Assembly (NCBI GenBank): GCA_036496025.1
Contig: DASXLW010000080.1
Span: 1-64,000, forward strand
From: PALSA-505 sp036496025
GTDB taxonomy: Bacteria > Actinomycetota > Actinomycetes > Streptosporangiales > Streptosporangiaceae
DNA length: 64,000 nucleotides
Direction: 5' to 3'
Positions 40,909 to 50,355 of this stretch are shown here, piece by piece. Below the pieces are notes generated by a model that had not been told where the DNA came from, ran no database searches, and saw only the letters and a list, made by a program, of their open reading frames with translations. The position numbers were made by a program, and so were the translations under genes. Every line of letters starts with the position of its first letter. The stretch's first letter is position 1.

Positions 40909-42675
40909 CTACGGCTTCAGCTGGCTGATCTTGTCCTTGAACAGCGTGGTGGCGATCGTCGCCTTGCGCGGCTGGCCGCGCAGAAAAGCCTCGGTGAACT
41001 TCTTGGCCTGCTCGTACTCGACCTTGCCCGGCAGCGGCGGTTCGTCCGGGTTGACGTTGACGTCGAGCAGCGCGGGTCCCTGATGGGCCAGCATCCGCTG
41101 CACCGCCCCGCGCACATCGGCGGCCTGCTCAACCTTGATCCCGAGGGCGCCGTTGGCCTCGGCGAGCGCCGCGTAGTTGACGAACGGCTGCGGGTAGCGC
41201 ACCCCGTGCTCGGGGTAGCCGAGCACCATCTGCTCCCACAGGATCTGGCCCAGGGAGTTGTTGTTGTTGATCACGATCTTGACCGGGAGCTGATGCTGGA
41301 TGGCCGTGATGAACTCGGCCATCAGCATGGAGAAGCCGCCGTCGCCGACGTAGCCGATGACCTGCCGGCCGGGGAACGCGTGCTGGATGCCGATCGCGTA
41401 CGGCATGCCGGGCGCCATCGTGGCCAGGTTGCCGGACAGGAAGAACTCGCGCCCGCCGCGGATCATCCAGTGCCGCGCGGCCCAGGTCGCGATCGTGCCG
41501 CTGTCACAGGTGAGCACCGCGTCGTCGGCGGCCAGCTCGTCCAGCACGGCCACCACGTACTGCGGCGCGATGGGGTTGCGCTCGGCGTCCTCGAGGGCCG
41601 CCATCCTCTTGCGCCACTTCGCCGTCTCCTTCTGGTACTTCTCCAGCAAGGAGCCGTCGGAGCGCTGCTTGAGCAGCGGTAGCAGGCCGGCCAGGCCCTG
41701 CTTGGCGTCTGCGACCACGGGCACCTCGGTCGCGATCCGCCCGCCGGCCCGGGCCGGGTCGGCCTCGATCTGACCGATCCGCACCTTGCCCGCTTCCGGC
41801 AGGTGCTTGGTGTAGGGGAAGTTGGTGCCCACCAGGAACAGGGTGTCGATCTCCTCCATCAGGTCCTCGGACGGCCTGGTGCCGAGCAGGCCGATCCCGC
41901 CGGTGGTGTAGGGGGAGTCGTCCGGGACGGTCGCCTTCCCGGACAGCGTCTTGACGATCGGCGCGTCGAGCGTCTCGGCCAGGGCCAGCAGTTCCTCGCG
42001 CGCGTGCCGGGCGCCCGCCCCGGCCAGGATGGCGATCTTCTTCCCGTCGTTCAGCAGGTCGGCGAGCCGCTGCAGATCCTCGTCGTCCGGGCGTCCGGGC
42101 GCGGAAAGCATGATCGGCGCGGTGTGCGGCGAACGGGCCGGTGCCACATGCTGCCACGGGTCGGCGTCGGCGTCAGCCACCTGGATGTCGTTGGGCACGG
42201 TGATGTGCGACACGGTGCGGTGCGCGTAGGCGTTGCGTATGGCCAGGTCCACCACCGCCGGCACCTGTGCCGGGTTGTAGATCATCTGGTCGTATCCCGC
42301 GACGTCCTGGTACAGCTTGTCCATCGCGACTTCCTGCTGGTACCCGGTGCCGAGGACCGACGTCTCCTGCGTGCCGGTGATGGCCAGCACCGGCATGTGG
42401 TCGAGCTTGGCGTCGTACAGGCCGTTCAGCAGGTGGATGCCGCCGGGTCCCGAGGTGGCCAGGCACACGCCGAGCCGGCCGGTGGCCTTGGCGTGCGCGG
42501 TGGCCATGAAGGCGGCGGCCTCTTCGTGGTGAACGAGGACGAACCGGATCTTGTCCTGGTTCCGCCGCAGGCCCTCCATGATCCCGTTGATGCCGTCGCC
42601 GGGAATCCCGAATACGGTATCCACGCCCCATTCGGCCAGCCGCTCGATCAATGCCTCAGAAACGCTCTGTCCCAC
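40909..42675 (-). CDS. Thiamine-diphosphate-dependent enzyme, PoxB / acetolactate-synthase-like
   Basis: A 588-residue three-domain ThDP enzyme. The N-terminal domain has GVDTVFGIPGDGINGIMEGL and the catalytic Glu in HHEEAAAFMA; the C-terminal domain has the ThDP-binding GDGGFSMLMAEFITAIQ ending in NNNNS. The middle domain binds a second cofactor (often FAD). The wording is closer to pyruvate oxidase (pyruvate to acetate or acetyl phosphate) than to biosynthetic acetolactate synthase. No small subunit is nearby. It lies 28 bp upstream of the GMC operon on the same strand, so co-transcription is possible. Confidence 0.87.
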   Translation of the reverse strand: MGQSVSEALIERLAEWGVDTVFGIPGDGINGIMEGLRRNQDKIRFVLVHHEEAAAFMATAHAKATGRLGVCLATSGPGGIHLLNGLYDAKLDHMPVLAITGTQETSVLGTGYQQEVAMDKLYQDVAGYDQMIYNPAQVPAVVDLAIRNAYAHRTVSHITVPNDIQVADADADPWQHVAPARSPHTAPIMLSAPGRPDDEDLQRLADLLNDGKKIAILAGAGARHAREELLALAETLDAPIVKTLSGKATVPDDSPYTTGGIGLLGTRPSEDLMEEIDTLFLVGTNFPYTKHLPEAGKVRIGQIEADPARAGGRIATEVPVVADAKQGLAGLLPLLKQRSDGSLLEKYQKETAKWRKRMAALEDAERNPIAPQYVVAVLDELAADDAVLTCDSGTIATWAARHWMIRGGREFFLSGNLATMAPGMPYAIGIQHAFPGRQVIGYVGDGGFSMLMAEFITAIQHQLPVKIVINNNNSLGQILWEQMVLGYPEHGVRYPQPFVNYAALAEANGALGIKVEQAADVRGAVQRMLAHQGPALLDVNVNPDEPPLPGKVEYEQAKKFTEAFLRGQPRKATIATTLFKDKISQLKP

Positions 42676-42810
42676 TGCGCCTGACCTCCTGTTGCGCGAT
42701 TACGTACCTGCCACGCCCGCGAACGGGCGTCATCCGAAGCTGTCCGCCAGGACGACGGCCAAACATCGCGCCCGGCGTTTGATGCTCTCGGCCGCAGGTA
42801 GAGGCCGGTC

Positions 42811-43914
42811 ATGGCCGATCAACCAGAGATCCAGGACGTTGCCGCCGCGGTTTACGTCATCCCGACCGACGCGCCGGAAGCAGACGGGACGCTGGCCTGG
42901 GATAAGACCACGCTGGTGCTGGTGACCGCGCAGGCCGGCGGCGAGGAGGGCACCGGCTGGACCTACGCGGCCGGAGCGGCCGCTTCGGTGGTGACCGACG
43001 TGCTGGCCGGCGTGGTCCTGGGCCGCAACGCGTTCGACATCCCCGGCGCCAGCGAGGCCATGGCGCGGGCGGTGCGCAACATCGGCCGGCCCGGGGTCGC
43101 CGCCACCGCCATATCGGCCGTGGACGTGGCGCTGTGGGACCTCAAGGCCCGGCTCCTCGGCCTGCCCGTCACCGACCTGCTCGGCCGGGCCCGCCAGCAT
43201 GTCCCCGTCTACGGGAGCGGCGGCTTCACCAGCTACGACGAGCAGCAGACGCGCGACCAGCTGGCCGGCTGGCTGGCCGACGGCATCGGCCGGGTAAAGA
43301 TCAAGATCGGGGAGTCCTGGGGCGGCAACGAGCAGCGCGACCTCGCGCGGGTGGCGCTGGCCCGCGAGGTCATCGGACCGGACCGGGAGCTGTACGTGGA
43401 CGCGAACGGCGGCTACACCGTCGGCCAGGCCGTCCGGGTCGGACAGCGACTGGCCGGCCACGGCGTGACCTGGTTCGAGGAGCCGGTGTCCTCCCGGGAT
43501 CTCGCCGGGCTGGCCGCGGTCCGGCGGCAGATCACCGCGGACGTGGCCGCCGGCGAGTACAGCTGGTCACTGGCCGACTCGGCCGCGCTGATCGATGCGG
43601 GCGCGGTGGACTGCCTGCAACTGGACGTCACCCGCTGCGGCGGGATCACCGAGTTCGTGCGCGGCGCGGCGCTGGCCGCGGCGCACAACCTGCAGGTATC
43701 GGCGCACTGCTGCCCGAGCCTGCACGCGCACGTCGGCGCCGCCGTGCCCAACCTGCGGCACGTCGAGTACTTCCACGATCACCAGCGGATCGAGCAGATG
43801 CTGTTCGACGGGGCGCCGAAGCCGGAGGGCGGGGAGCTGACCCCGGACCCGGCCGCGCCAGGCCTGGGCATCCGGCTCCGGCATTCGGACGCCGAGCGGT
43901 TCCGCCGGGGATGA
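42811..43914 (+). CDS. Mandelate-racemase/enolase-superfamily enzyme
   Basis: A 367-residue protein with N-terminal capping domain and C-terminal barrel. Barrel motifs are RVKIKIGESWG (Lys base region), LYVDANGGYTVGQA (first metal Asp), TWFEEPVSSRDL (Glu ligand) and the third metal-ligand position near AGEYSWSLADS. The loop CLQLDVTRCGGITE is typical of sugar-acid dehydratases or racemases. Substrate not predictable. GTG/ATG placement gives MADQPEIQDV at 42811. It is divergent from the TPP enzyme and precedes the GH15 gene. Confidence 0.88.
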   Translation: MADQPEIQDVAAAVYVIPTDAPEADGTLAWDKTTLVLVTAQAGGEEGTGWTYAAGAAASVVTDVLAGVVLGRNAFDIPGASEAMARAVRNIGRPGVAATAISAVDVALWDLKARLLGLPVTDLLGRARQHVPVYGSGGFTSYDEQQTRDQLAGWLADGIGRVKIKIGESWGGNEQRDLARVALAREVIGPDRELYVDANGGYTVGQAVRVGQRLAGHGVTWFEEPVSSRDLAGLAAVRRQITADVAAGEYSWSLADSAALIDAGAVDCLQLDVTRCGGITEFVRGAALAAAHNLQVSAHCCPSLHAHVGAAVPNLRHVEYFHDHQRIEQMLFDGAPKPEGGELTPDPAAPGLGIRLRHSDAERFRRG

Positions 43915-43947
43915 TGCCGCCGAACGGCTCCGCGGCCGGGCCGCCCG

Positions 43948-44068
43948 CAGTGGACGGCCACGCGCGGCGGCACGGCCGGAATGGACGGCCCCGCGCGACG
44001 GCCAGGCCCGGCCGGAATGGACGGCCACACGCGACGGGCCGGCCCGGAGTGGACGGCCGCGTTCCGGG
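43948..44068. repeat. Four imperfect repeats before the GH15 gene
   Basis: GG(A/C)(A/G)TGGACGGCC recurs at about 43950, 43980, 44016 and 44048, each followed by a CGCG-rich stretch; the period is 30-36 bp. It fills the gap between the enolase-like and GH15 genes. Confidence 0.8.
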
Positions 44069-44080
44069 TAGCTGACGCGG

Positions 44081-45841
44081 GTGAGACATTATCCCCTGCA
44101 CGTCCTGCGGGACTATGCGGTGATCGCCGACGGCGAGCGGGGCGCCGTCATCGGTCCGCGCGGCGAGATCGTGTGGCTGTGCGCTCCCCGGTGGCACTCG
44201 GATGCGGTCTTCAGCCGCCTGATCGGCGGTGACGGGGCGTACGCCGTCACGCCCGATGACGAGTTCGTCTGGGGCGGGTACTACGAGGACGGCAGCCTGA
44301 TCTGGCGCAGCCGGTGGATCACCGGATCGGGCATCACCGAATGCCGCGAGGCCCTCGCCTACCCCGCCACGCCGGACCGGCTCGTGCTACTCCGCCAGGT
44401 CGTTCCCCGGCAGGGCACGGCGACGGTGACGGTGCAACTTGACCCGCGGGCCGGGTTCGGTCGCCGCGGCCTGCGGTCGGTCCGCCAAGATGAGCACGGC
44501 ACCTGGACCGGCCGGGTCGGCGAACTGTACCTGCGCTGGTCCGGCGACGTCGCGGCGGCGAAGGTACGCCGGGCCGGGGGGCACCCGTTCCTGGAGCTGT
44601 CCCTGACCGTGCCGCCCGGCGAACACCGCGACCTGGTCCTCGAACTCGGAACCAAGCCGCCCCAGGACGGGCCGCCCGAGGCCGGCCGGCTCTGGCACGT
44701 CACCCGGGACCAGTGGGATCAGGCCGTCCCGCCGTTGCAGCACACCCTGGCCTCCCGGGACGCCCGGCAGTCGCTGGTGGTGCTGCGCGGCTTGACCAGC
44801 GCCGCGGGCGGGATGGCCGCGGCCGCCACCACCAGCCTGCCGGAGCGGGCCGAGGAGGGCCGCAACTACGACTACCGGTACGCCTGGATCCGCGATCAGA
44901 GCTATGCCGGGCAGGCCGCCGCCGCGGCCGGGGCCTGGCCGATCCTGGATGACGCGGTGCGATTTGTCTGCGAGCGGCTGCACGCCGACGGGCCGGACCT
45001 GGTGCCGGCCTACACCGTGGACGGCGGCCCGGTGCCCAACCAGCGCCGGCTCGACCTGCCCGGCTACCCGGGCGGATTCGATCTGGTGGGTAACTGGGTG
45101 AACCGGCAGTTCCAGCTGGACAGCCTGGGCGAGACGCTGCTCCTGCTGGCCGCCGCAGCCCGCAGTGACCGGCTGGACACCGAAGGCTGGCGAGCGGCCG
45201 AGATCGCCGCCGAGGCCATCGCCAAACGCTGGCAAGAGAACGATGCCGGAATCTGGGAGATGGACAACCGGGCCTGGACGCACAGCCGGCTGACCTGCGT
45301 GGCCGGCCTGCGCGCCGCGGCACGCAGCTGTGACTCGCAACCGCAGGCCACCGAGTGGGCCGCGCTCGCGGACGCCATCATGGCCCGCACCGCGGCCATC
45401 GCGGTACATGATTCCGGCCGCTGGCAGCGATCCCCCGATGACCCGGCGATCGACGCCGCGCTGCTGCTGCCGCCCATCCGCGGCGCGCTGCCGCCCGATG
45501 ACCCGCGCACACTGGAGACGCTGCGCGCCTACCGAGACGAACTCACCCTGGACGGTTACGCCTACCGGTTCCGGCACGACGCAGGGCCGCTGGGTGATGC
45601 CGAGGGCGCCTTCCTGCTCTGCGGGTTCATCCTGGCCCTGGCCCTGCACCAGCAGGGCGACGAGATCGGCGCCGTGCGCTGGTTCGAGCGCACCCGGGCC
45701 GCGTGCGGTTCCCCCGGCCTGTACTCCGAGGAATACGACGTAACCGAACGGCAACTGCGAGGGAACCTGCCCCAGGCGTTCGTGCACGCGCTCATGCTCG
45801 AGTGCGCCGTACGGCTGGCCGCTCCCTGGCCGCAGCCATGA
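44081..45841 (+). CDS. Glycoside hydrolase family 15 (glucoamylase/trehalase-type)
   Basis: A 586-residue protein with an N-terminal super-beta-sandwich (1-250) and an alpha/alpha barrel (about 250-586). The barrel shows RNYDYRYAWIRDQSY, a GH15 signature, and the late SEEYDVTERQLRGNLPQAF with the second acid (the Glu base). No signal peptide is present, so it acts inside the cell. The wording fits actinobacterial GH15 enzymes shown to include trehalases. GTG 44081 starts MRHYPLHVLRDYAV with little Shine-Dalgarno support. It probably opens an operon with the SDR gene. Confidence 0.9.
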   Translation: MRHYPLHVLRDYAVIADGERGAVIGPRGEIVWLCAPRWHSDAVFSRLIGGDGAYAVTPDDEFVWGGYYEDGSLIWRSRWITGSGITECREALAYPATPDRLVLLRQVVPRQGTATVTVQLDPRAGFGRRGLRSVRQDEHGTWTGRVGELYLRWSGDVAAAKVRRAGGHPFLELSLTVPPGEHRDLVLELGTKPPQDGPPEAGRLWHVTRDQWDQAVPPLQHTLASRDARQSLVVLRGLTSAAGGMAAAATTSLPERAEEGRNYDYRYAWIRDQSYAGQAAAAAGAWPILDDAVRFVCERLHADGPDLVPAYTVDGGPVPNQRRLDLPGYPGGFDLVGNWVNRQFQLDSLGETLLLLAAAARSDRLDTEGWRAAEIAAEAIAKRWQENDAGIWEMDNRAWTHSRLTCVAGLRAAARSCDSQPQATEWAALADAIMARTAAIAVHDSGRWQRSPDDPAIDAALLLPPIRGALPPDDPRTLETLRAYRDELTLDGYAYRFRHDAGPLGDAEGAFLLCGFILALALHQQGDEIGAVRWFERTRAACGSPGLYSEEYDVTERQLRGNLPQAFVHALMLECAVRLAAPWPQP

Positions 45842-45878
45842 CCAGACACGACAACTTTGTCAAGGAGGAACAAGGCTC

Positions 45879-46889
45879 ATGACCGAGACAGTGATGATCA
45901 CCGGAGCCAGCGGCGGCATCGGACGCGCAACCGCCCGGCTGTACGGCGAGCGCGGCGCCAGCGTGGGGCTGATCGCCCGCGGCGACTCCGGCCTGGCCGG
46001 AGCGGCCGCGGATGTCGAAGAGGCGGGCGGGAAGGCGCTGGCCGTGCCGACCGATGTGGCCGAATACAGCCAGCTGGAAGACGCGGCCCGCCAGGTGGAA
46101 GAGCAGTTCGGACCGATCGATACCTGGATCAACGTCGCCTTCTCCTCGGTGTTCGCGCCGTTTGCCGACATCAGGCCCGATGAGTTCCGCCGGGTGACGG
46201 AGGTCAGCTACCTGGGGTTCGTCTACGGCACGATGGTCGCGCTGGCCCGGATGAAGCCTCGCGACCGGGGCACGATCGTGCAGGTCGGGTCCGCGCTCGG
46301 GTACCGGAGCATCCCGCTGCAGTCCGCCTACTGCGGGGCCAAGCACGCGGTCAACGGGTTCACCTCCTCGCTGCGCTGCGAGCTGATGCACGAGCACTCG
46401 GGCGTGCGGGTCACGGTCGTGCAGATGCCGGCGGTGAATACGCCCCAGTTCTCCTGGGTTCGCTCCAAGCTGCCCCGCCACCCGCAGCCGGTGCCGCCCA
46501 TCTACCAGCCCGAGGTCGCGGCGCGCGGCGTGCTGTACGCCGCCGATCATCCGGGCCGCAGGGAGTACTGGGTCGGGGCCAGCACCGCGGTCACGATCGC
46601 GGCCAACAAGTTCGCGCCCGCCCTGCTGGACCGGTACCTGGCCAAGACCGGCTACAACTCCCAGCAGACCGACCAGGCCGGGCCCGATCGGGGCCCTGGC
46701 AACCTGCAACGGCCGGACGACGCCCGCGACGGGCAGGATCACGGCGCGCACGGGATCTTCGACAGCCAGGCGCACTCCCGCAGCGCCCAGCTGTGGGCGG
46801 TCACGCACCCGCGGATCACCGGCGCCGTGGCCGTCGCCGGGGTGGCGGCGGGCGCCGTACTGGCCGGAAGGCTGGCCGGGCGCAAGTGA
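45879..46889 (+). CDS. Short-chain dehydrogenase/reductase with C-terminal membrane tail
   Basis: A 336-residue Rossmann enzyme. The cofactor loop is TGASGGIGRATARLYGERG, the catalytic Ser is in VQVGSALG and the Tyr-Lys pair in SAYCGAKHA. Residues beyond about 260 are an extension rich in Asp, Gln and Gly, ending in one hydrophobic stretch (ITGAVAVAGVAAGAVLAGRLAG) that may anchor it in the membrane. Substrate unknown. AAGGAGGAACAAGG lies ahead of ATG 45879. It overlaps the next gene by GTGA. Confidence 0.9.
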   Translation: MTETVMITGASGGIGRATARLYGERGASVGLIARGDSGLAGAAADVEEAGGKALAVPTDVAEYSQLEDAARQVEEQFGPIDTWINVAFSSVFAPFADIRPDEFRRVTEVSYLGFVYGTMVALARMKPRDRGTIVQVGSALGYRSIPLQSAYCGAKHAVNGFTSSLRCELMHEHSGVRVTVVQMPAVNTPQFSWVRSKLPRHPQPVPPIYQPEVAARGVLYAADHPGRREYWVGASTAVTIAANKFAPALLDRYLAKTGYNSQQTDQAGPDRGPGNLQRPDDARDGQDHGAHGIFDSQAHSRSAQLWAVTHPRITGAVAVAGVAAGAVLAGRLAGRK

Positions 46890-47287
46890 CGCAGAAACAG
46901 GACCGCCTGGCCGCGCTGTCTCTGCTCGACGCGGTGCGCGCCTGCTACGGCGGGCTGCTGCTCGCCGCGCCGCGCCGGATGCTGACCGTGTGCGCGCCCG
47001 GGCAGGCCGGTCCCCGCGCCCTCGGGGTGGTCCGGGTGCTCGGCGCTCGCCACCTGCTGCAGGCAGCGCTGACCGCCGGGGTCCTGTCCGCGCGCGGGCC
47101 GTCACAGGAGATCCCGCCGGGCCGGGCGCTGCGGGCCGGCTCGGGAGTCGACACCGCGCACGCGGCCTCGATGCTCGGCCTCGCGCTGGCTCACCGGCCA
47201 CTGCGCCGGGCCGCTCTGGCCGACGCACTGCTGGAGAGCAGCCTGGCCGCGTTCGGGATCATGGCCGCCCGGCGGCTGCGGCGCTAA
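46886..47287 (+). CDS. Small hypothetical membrane-associated protein
   Basis: A 133-residue protein translated from GTG 46886 within the SDR stop (GTGA). It has Ala/Leu-rich segments (LLDAVRACYGGLLLAAP, HLLQAALTAGVL, AASMLGLALAH, SLAAFGIMAARR) that could be two to four short membrane helices, and ends in Arg residues. I do not recognise the family. Coupling with the SDR suggests a joint role. Confidence 0.7.
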   Translation: MTQKQDRLAALSLLDAVRACYGGLLLAAPRRMLTVCAPGQAGPRALGVVRVLGARHLLQAALTAGVLSARGPSQEIPPGRALRAGSGVDTAHAASMLGLALAHRPLRRAALADALLESSLAAFGIMAARRLRR

Positions 47288-47369
47288 CGCGTAACCGCGC
47301 AACGCTCCGCGGATGGCCCTCGTGTATCCCGCCGTGCCCGGCGTCGGCGAATGATGCAGCGCACATCGG

Positions 47370-49244
47370 TCAGCGGATGGTGAGCGCCAGGGAGCCGCCG
47401 ACGCAGGCCAGGCCGATGACGATCCACGTGACGTAGTCGTTGATCACGCCGCTCTGGAAGCGGCGGATCGGCTGGACCAGGCCGGTACCCGGTTCGAACC
47501 CGCGCCGGAGCAGGGGCAGCCGCCGCCAGTAGAGCGCGAGGAAGGCGAGGACGAGGCCGCCAGCGGCCGAGGCGGTCCCGGTCACCACGTCGGCCACGGT
47601 GATGCCGGTGCTCTCCGGACCGGAGATGGCCACGGGATGAGCGATGTGGCCCCCGGACAGCACCGTGCGGTTGTAGGCCGCCTGGTCCTGGAACCGGATG
47701 GCCGCTCCCTGAACGCCCGCCCCGAGGTGAGGCAGCAGCGTGATGACCACCGCGGCCACGACCAGCAGCGCGGCGGGCACGATCATGGACAGCGGGGTGC
47801 GACGCTTGCCGCGCTCCGTCTCGCTGGTCTCCTCCGAAGCCTCCCGCGCCATCTGCGGATCTTCGGTGGGCGGATCGCCGAGCCCGTAGAAGACGCCGCC
47901 CGCCACCCGGAGCACGGCCCCGCCGACCAGCACCGAGCAGATGATGAGCACCACGGTGATCCAGGTCATCCCGTGCGCGGCGCCGGTGTCCTCGATCCAG
48001 CCCTTGCCCAGGAAGGTGGCGAACGGCGGCAGGTCGGCCAGGCCCAGCGCGGCCAGCGTGAACACCACCCCGGTCACCCGCAGCTGGCGGCCGCGTCCGT
48101 GCAGCCACGGTTCGTTGACCGAGCCGAGCCGGTGCAAGATGATGCCCACGCAGATGAACAGCGCCGCCTTCAGCAGGCCGTGACCGGCGACGTAGATCGC
48201 CGCGCCGGCCAGCCCGAGCGGCGTGAGCAGGGCAAAGCCGGCCAGGAACATGCCGGCGTGACTGATGGTGGAGAACGCCAGCAGCCGCTTCAGGTGCCGC
48301 TCGCGGAAGCAGAACAGCGCGCCCACGACCGCGGTCAGCAGGCCGAGGGCCAGGAACGTATGCGTGATCACGTCCCGGTGCCCGAGGGCGTCGCCGAACA
48401 TCGACCAGTACACCCGGGCGATGCCGTACAGCCCGAGTTCCACCATCACCCCGGAGAACAGCACGCAGACCGGGGTCGGTGCCACCGCGTGCGCGTCGGC
48501 GAGCCAGAAGTGGAAGGGCACGATCGAGCTCTTGATCAGCAGGCCGGTGATGATCAGGAGAAACGCCACCACGACCAGGCCGTCGGGCCGGTGCCCGGCG
48601 ATGTCGCGGCCGATCTGCGCCATGTTGAGCGCGCCGGTGCGGCCGTAGATCACGGCGATTCCGGACAGCGACAGGTATGCGCCCACGCTGTTGGTGATGG
48701 CGAAGTTGAGCGCGCCCTGGATCGGCCCGCGTTCCTCTGGCCGGTAGGCGGTCAGGGCGTAGGCCGACACGCCCATCACCTCGAACCAGACGAACAGGTC
48801 GAAGATGTCCCCGGTCAGGCAGAAGCCGACCATGCCCGCCAGAAAGGTCAGCATCAGCGCGTGGTAGTAGGTGGAGATCTCCTCGAAGTACCGCCACGAG
48901 AAGACCATCGCCACCGTGACCAGGACCGCGGCCAGGCAGGCCAGCCCCGCGCTGAGCGGGCCGACGGCGAAGTCGATCCCGATCGCGATCCCGCGCGACG
49001 GCCTGAAGCCGGCGAACCAGTAGATCTGGTCGCCATGAACCGTGCGCGCCATGAGCACGGCCAGCATGGCCGCCACAGCGGCGGCGGTGATGATGGCGGC
49101 GGAATCCAGGATCCGGCGCCGGGGGCGGAGCAGGCGGTTCAACGCCGACAGCACCGCCGCGGCCAGCAGCGGCACGACCACGGCCAGCGCGGGCAGCTGG
49201 TCCGTGACCGGCAGCTGATTCATCACCGGCAGGTGGCTCAGCAT
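47370..49244 (-). CDS. mnhD: Cation/proton antiporter subunit D (ND2/ND4-like)
   Basis: A 624-residue protein with about 14 transmembrane segments of the complex-I antiporter family. LVWFEVMGVSAYALT carries the conserved acidic residue of helix 5; FHFWLADAHAVAPTPVCVLFSGVMVELGLYG is the helix 7-8 region. At the position where many ND-type subunits have Lys (GVMVK), this protein has Glu. A third charged helix segment is GHGLLKAALFICVGIILH. A cytoplasmic charged loop (about 455-480) separates the last helices. It is the last gene of the operon, 5 bp after mnhC, and forms the ion channel of the module. Confidence 0.92.
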   Translation of the reverse strand: MLSHLPVMNQLPVTDQLPALAVVVPLLAAAVLSALNRLLRPRRRILDSAAIITAAAVAAMLAVLMARTVHGDQIYWFAGFRPSRGIAIGIDFAVGPLSAGLACLAAVLVTVAMVFSWRYFEEISTYYHALMLTFLAGMVGFCLTGDIFDLFVWFEVMGVSAYALTAYRPEERGPIQGALNFAITNSVGAYLSLSGIAVIYGRTGALNMAQIGRDIAGHRPDGLVVVAFLLIITGLLIKSSIVPFHFWLADAHAVAPTPVCVLFSGVMVELGLYGIARVYWSMFGDALGHRDVITHTFLALGLLTAVVGALFCFRERHLKRLLAFSTISHAGMFLAGFALLTPLGLAGAAIYVAGHGLLKAALFICVGIILHRLGSVNEPWLHGRGRQLRVTGVVFTLAALGLADLPPFATFLGKGWIEDTGAAHGMTWITVVLIICSVLVGGAVLRVAGGVFYGLGDPPTEDPQMAREASEETSETERGKRRTPLSMIVPAALLVVAAVVITLLPHLGAGVQGAAIRFQDQAAYNRTVLSGGHIAHPVAISGPESTGITVADVVTGTASAAGGLVLAFLALYWRRLPLLRRGFEPGTGLVQPIRRFQSGVINDYVTWIVIGLACVGGSLALTIR

Positions 49245-49249
49245 CGCCG

Positions 49250-49594
49250 TCAGCCCTTGAACTGAACGAGCTCTTGCGGGTCGAGCGTGCCGAACCGGTT
49301 GTGCGCCTGGATGGCGAACGCCAGCAGCAGCGCGGTCACGGCCGCCTCGACCACCACGTCGGTCAGTGCGAGGGCCTGCACCACGGGGTCCACCGCCGGG
49401 GTGTGCAGCGGGATGTCGAAGAAGTACGGGGCCACCGCGCCGGTCTTGTAGCCCACGCCCAGCAGCAGCACATAGGTCGAGGACTGGACGATGATCAGGC
49501 AGATGATCAGGTGCACGAGATGACGGCTGGTGATGACGCCGTACAGTCCGACACCCAGGATCCAGGCCACCACGACGAACGGGAAGAACTGCAT
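49250..49594 (-). CDS. mnhC: Cation/proton antiporter subunit C (NuoK-like)
   Basis: A 114-residue protein with three transmembrane helices in the NuoK arrangement: PFVVVAWILGVGLYGVI, LVHLIICLIIVQSSTYVLLLGV, and ALALTDVVVEAAVTALLLAFAI, with the conserved acidic residue of the last helix (Glu in VVVEAAVTA). The ATG at 49594 overlaps the upstream stop by one base. It pairs with subunit D in all known Mrp/Mbh modules. Confidence 0.92.
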   Translation of the reverse strand: MQFFPFVVVAWILGVGLYGVITSRHLVHLIICLIIVQSSTYVLLLGVGYKTGAVAPYFFDIPLHTPAVDPVVQALALTDVVVEAAVTALLLAFAIQAHNRFGTLDPQELVQFKG

Positions 49595-50355
49595 CACCGT
49601 TTCTCCTGCCTGCTCAGCAGCGTCTGCTCCAGCAGCTCGCTCACGATGAGGACGAAGGCGGCGGCGACCTCAACGCCCACGAAGAAGCTGATCAGCGCGA
49701 TGGTCCCGGACGAGCTCACCGCGCCGGGGGTGGTGCCCAGCGGCAGGAAGTTCGTCAGGTAGGCCAGGCCCATGGCCACCGCGGCGATGCCGATGGCGGC
49801 GAAGCCGCCCGCCCCTACCGCCTCGACGGCTTCGGTGACGTCCACGGGGCTGAACCGCTTGAAGATGAGTAGCTGCCCGGCCAGGTAGATCAGGACGAAC
49901 GCGGTGGCCAGCACCACCCCGCCCTGAAAGCCGCCCGACGGCGTGCTCTGGGCGTGTGACGCGAGGTACCACCCCATCACCACGATGGGCCCGGTCATCA
50001 GCAGGCTGACCATGCGGACCGCGTCGGTGGTCGCAGGCACGTGCCGGTCCGCGGTCTCGTCGCGGGGCGGGCGCTCCCGCTCGGCGCGCAGGGGGCGCAG
50101 CACCAGGCTGACGCCCGCGGCGGCGACGAAGAGAATGAACTCCTCGCCCACCGTGTCGAAGCCGCGGTACTCGAAGTTGACCGCGGACACCACGCCGGTG
50201 GCATTGGTCTGGGACACCGCGATCCGGTTGATGATGTCCCCGTAAGGTCCCGGGTAGTTGCCGAAGCCGGGCAGCCCCTTCAGCCCCCACAGGTAGAAAG
50301 CGGCCAGGGCGGCCATCCCGGCCAGGAAGACCCAGCGTCGCTGACCTGGCGTCAC
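49594..50355 (-). CDS. mnhB: Fused MbhE-like plus MnhB subunit
   Basis: A 253-residue protein. Residues 1-100 resemble MbhE/the end of MrpA (WVFLAGMAALAAFYLWGLKG, YRGFDTVGEEFILFVAAAGVSLVL). Residues about 120-250 are an MnhB domain (MTGPIVVMGWYLASHAQSTPSGGFQGG with its conserved H and GGFQGG loop, then three hydrophobic helices). In many genomes these are separate genes, so this is a natural fusion. GTG 50355 overlaps the upstream stop by GTGA. Confidence 0.88.
   Translation of the reverse strand: MTPGQRRWVFLAGMAALAAFYLWGLKGLPGFGNYPGPYGDIINRIAVSQTNATGVVSAVNFEYRGFDTVGEEFILFVAAAGVSLVLRPLRAERERPPRDETADRHVPATTDAVRMVSLLMTGPIVVMGWYLASHAQSTPSGGFQGGVVLATAFVLIYLAGQLLIFKRFSPVDVTEAVEAVGAGGFAAIGIAAVAMGLAYLTNFLPLGTTPGAVSSSGTIALISFFVGVEVAAAFVLIVSELLEQTLLSRQEKR

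Noticed and set aside
47637..49265. 542-residue plus-strand frame opposite the antiporter subunit D
   Set aside because: His/Gln/Arg-rich with no motif; the antisense strand encodes a clear membrane subunit.
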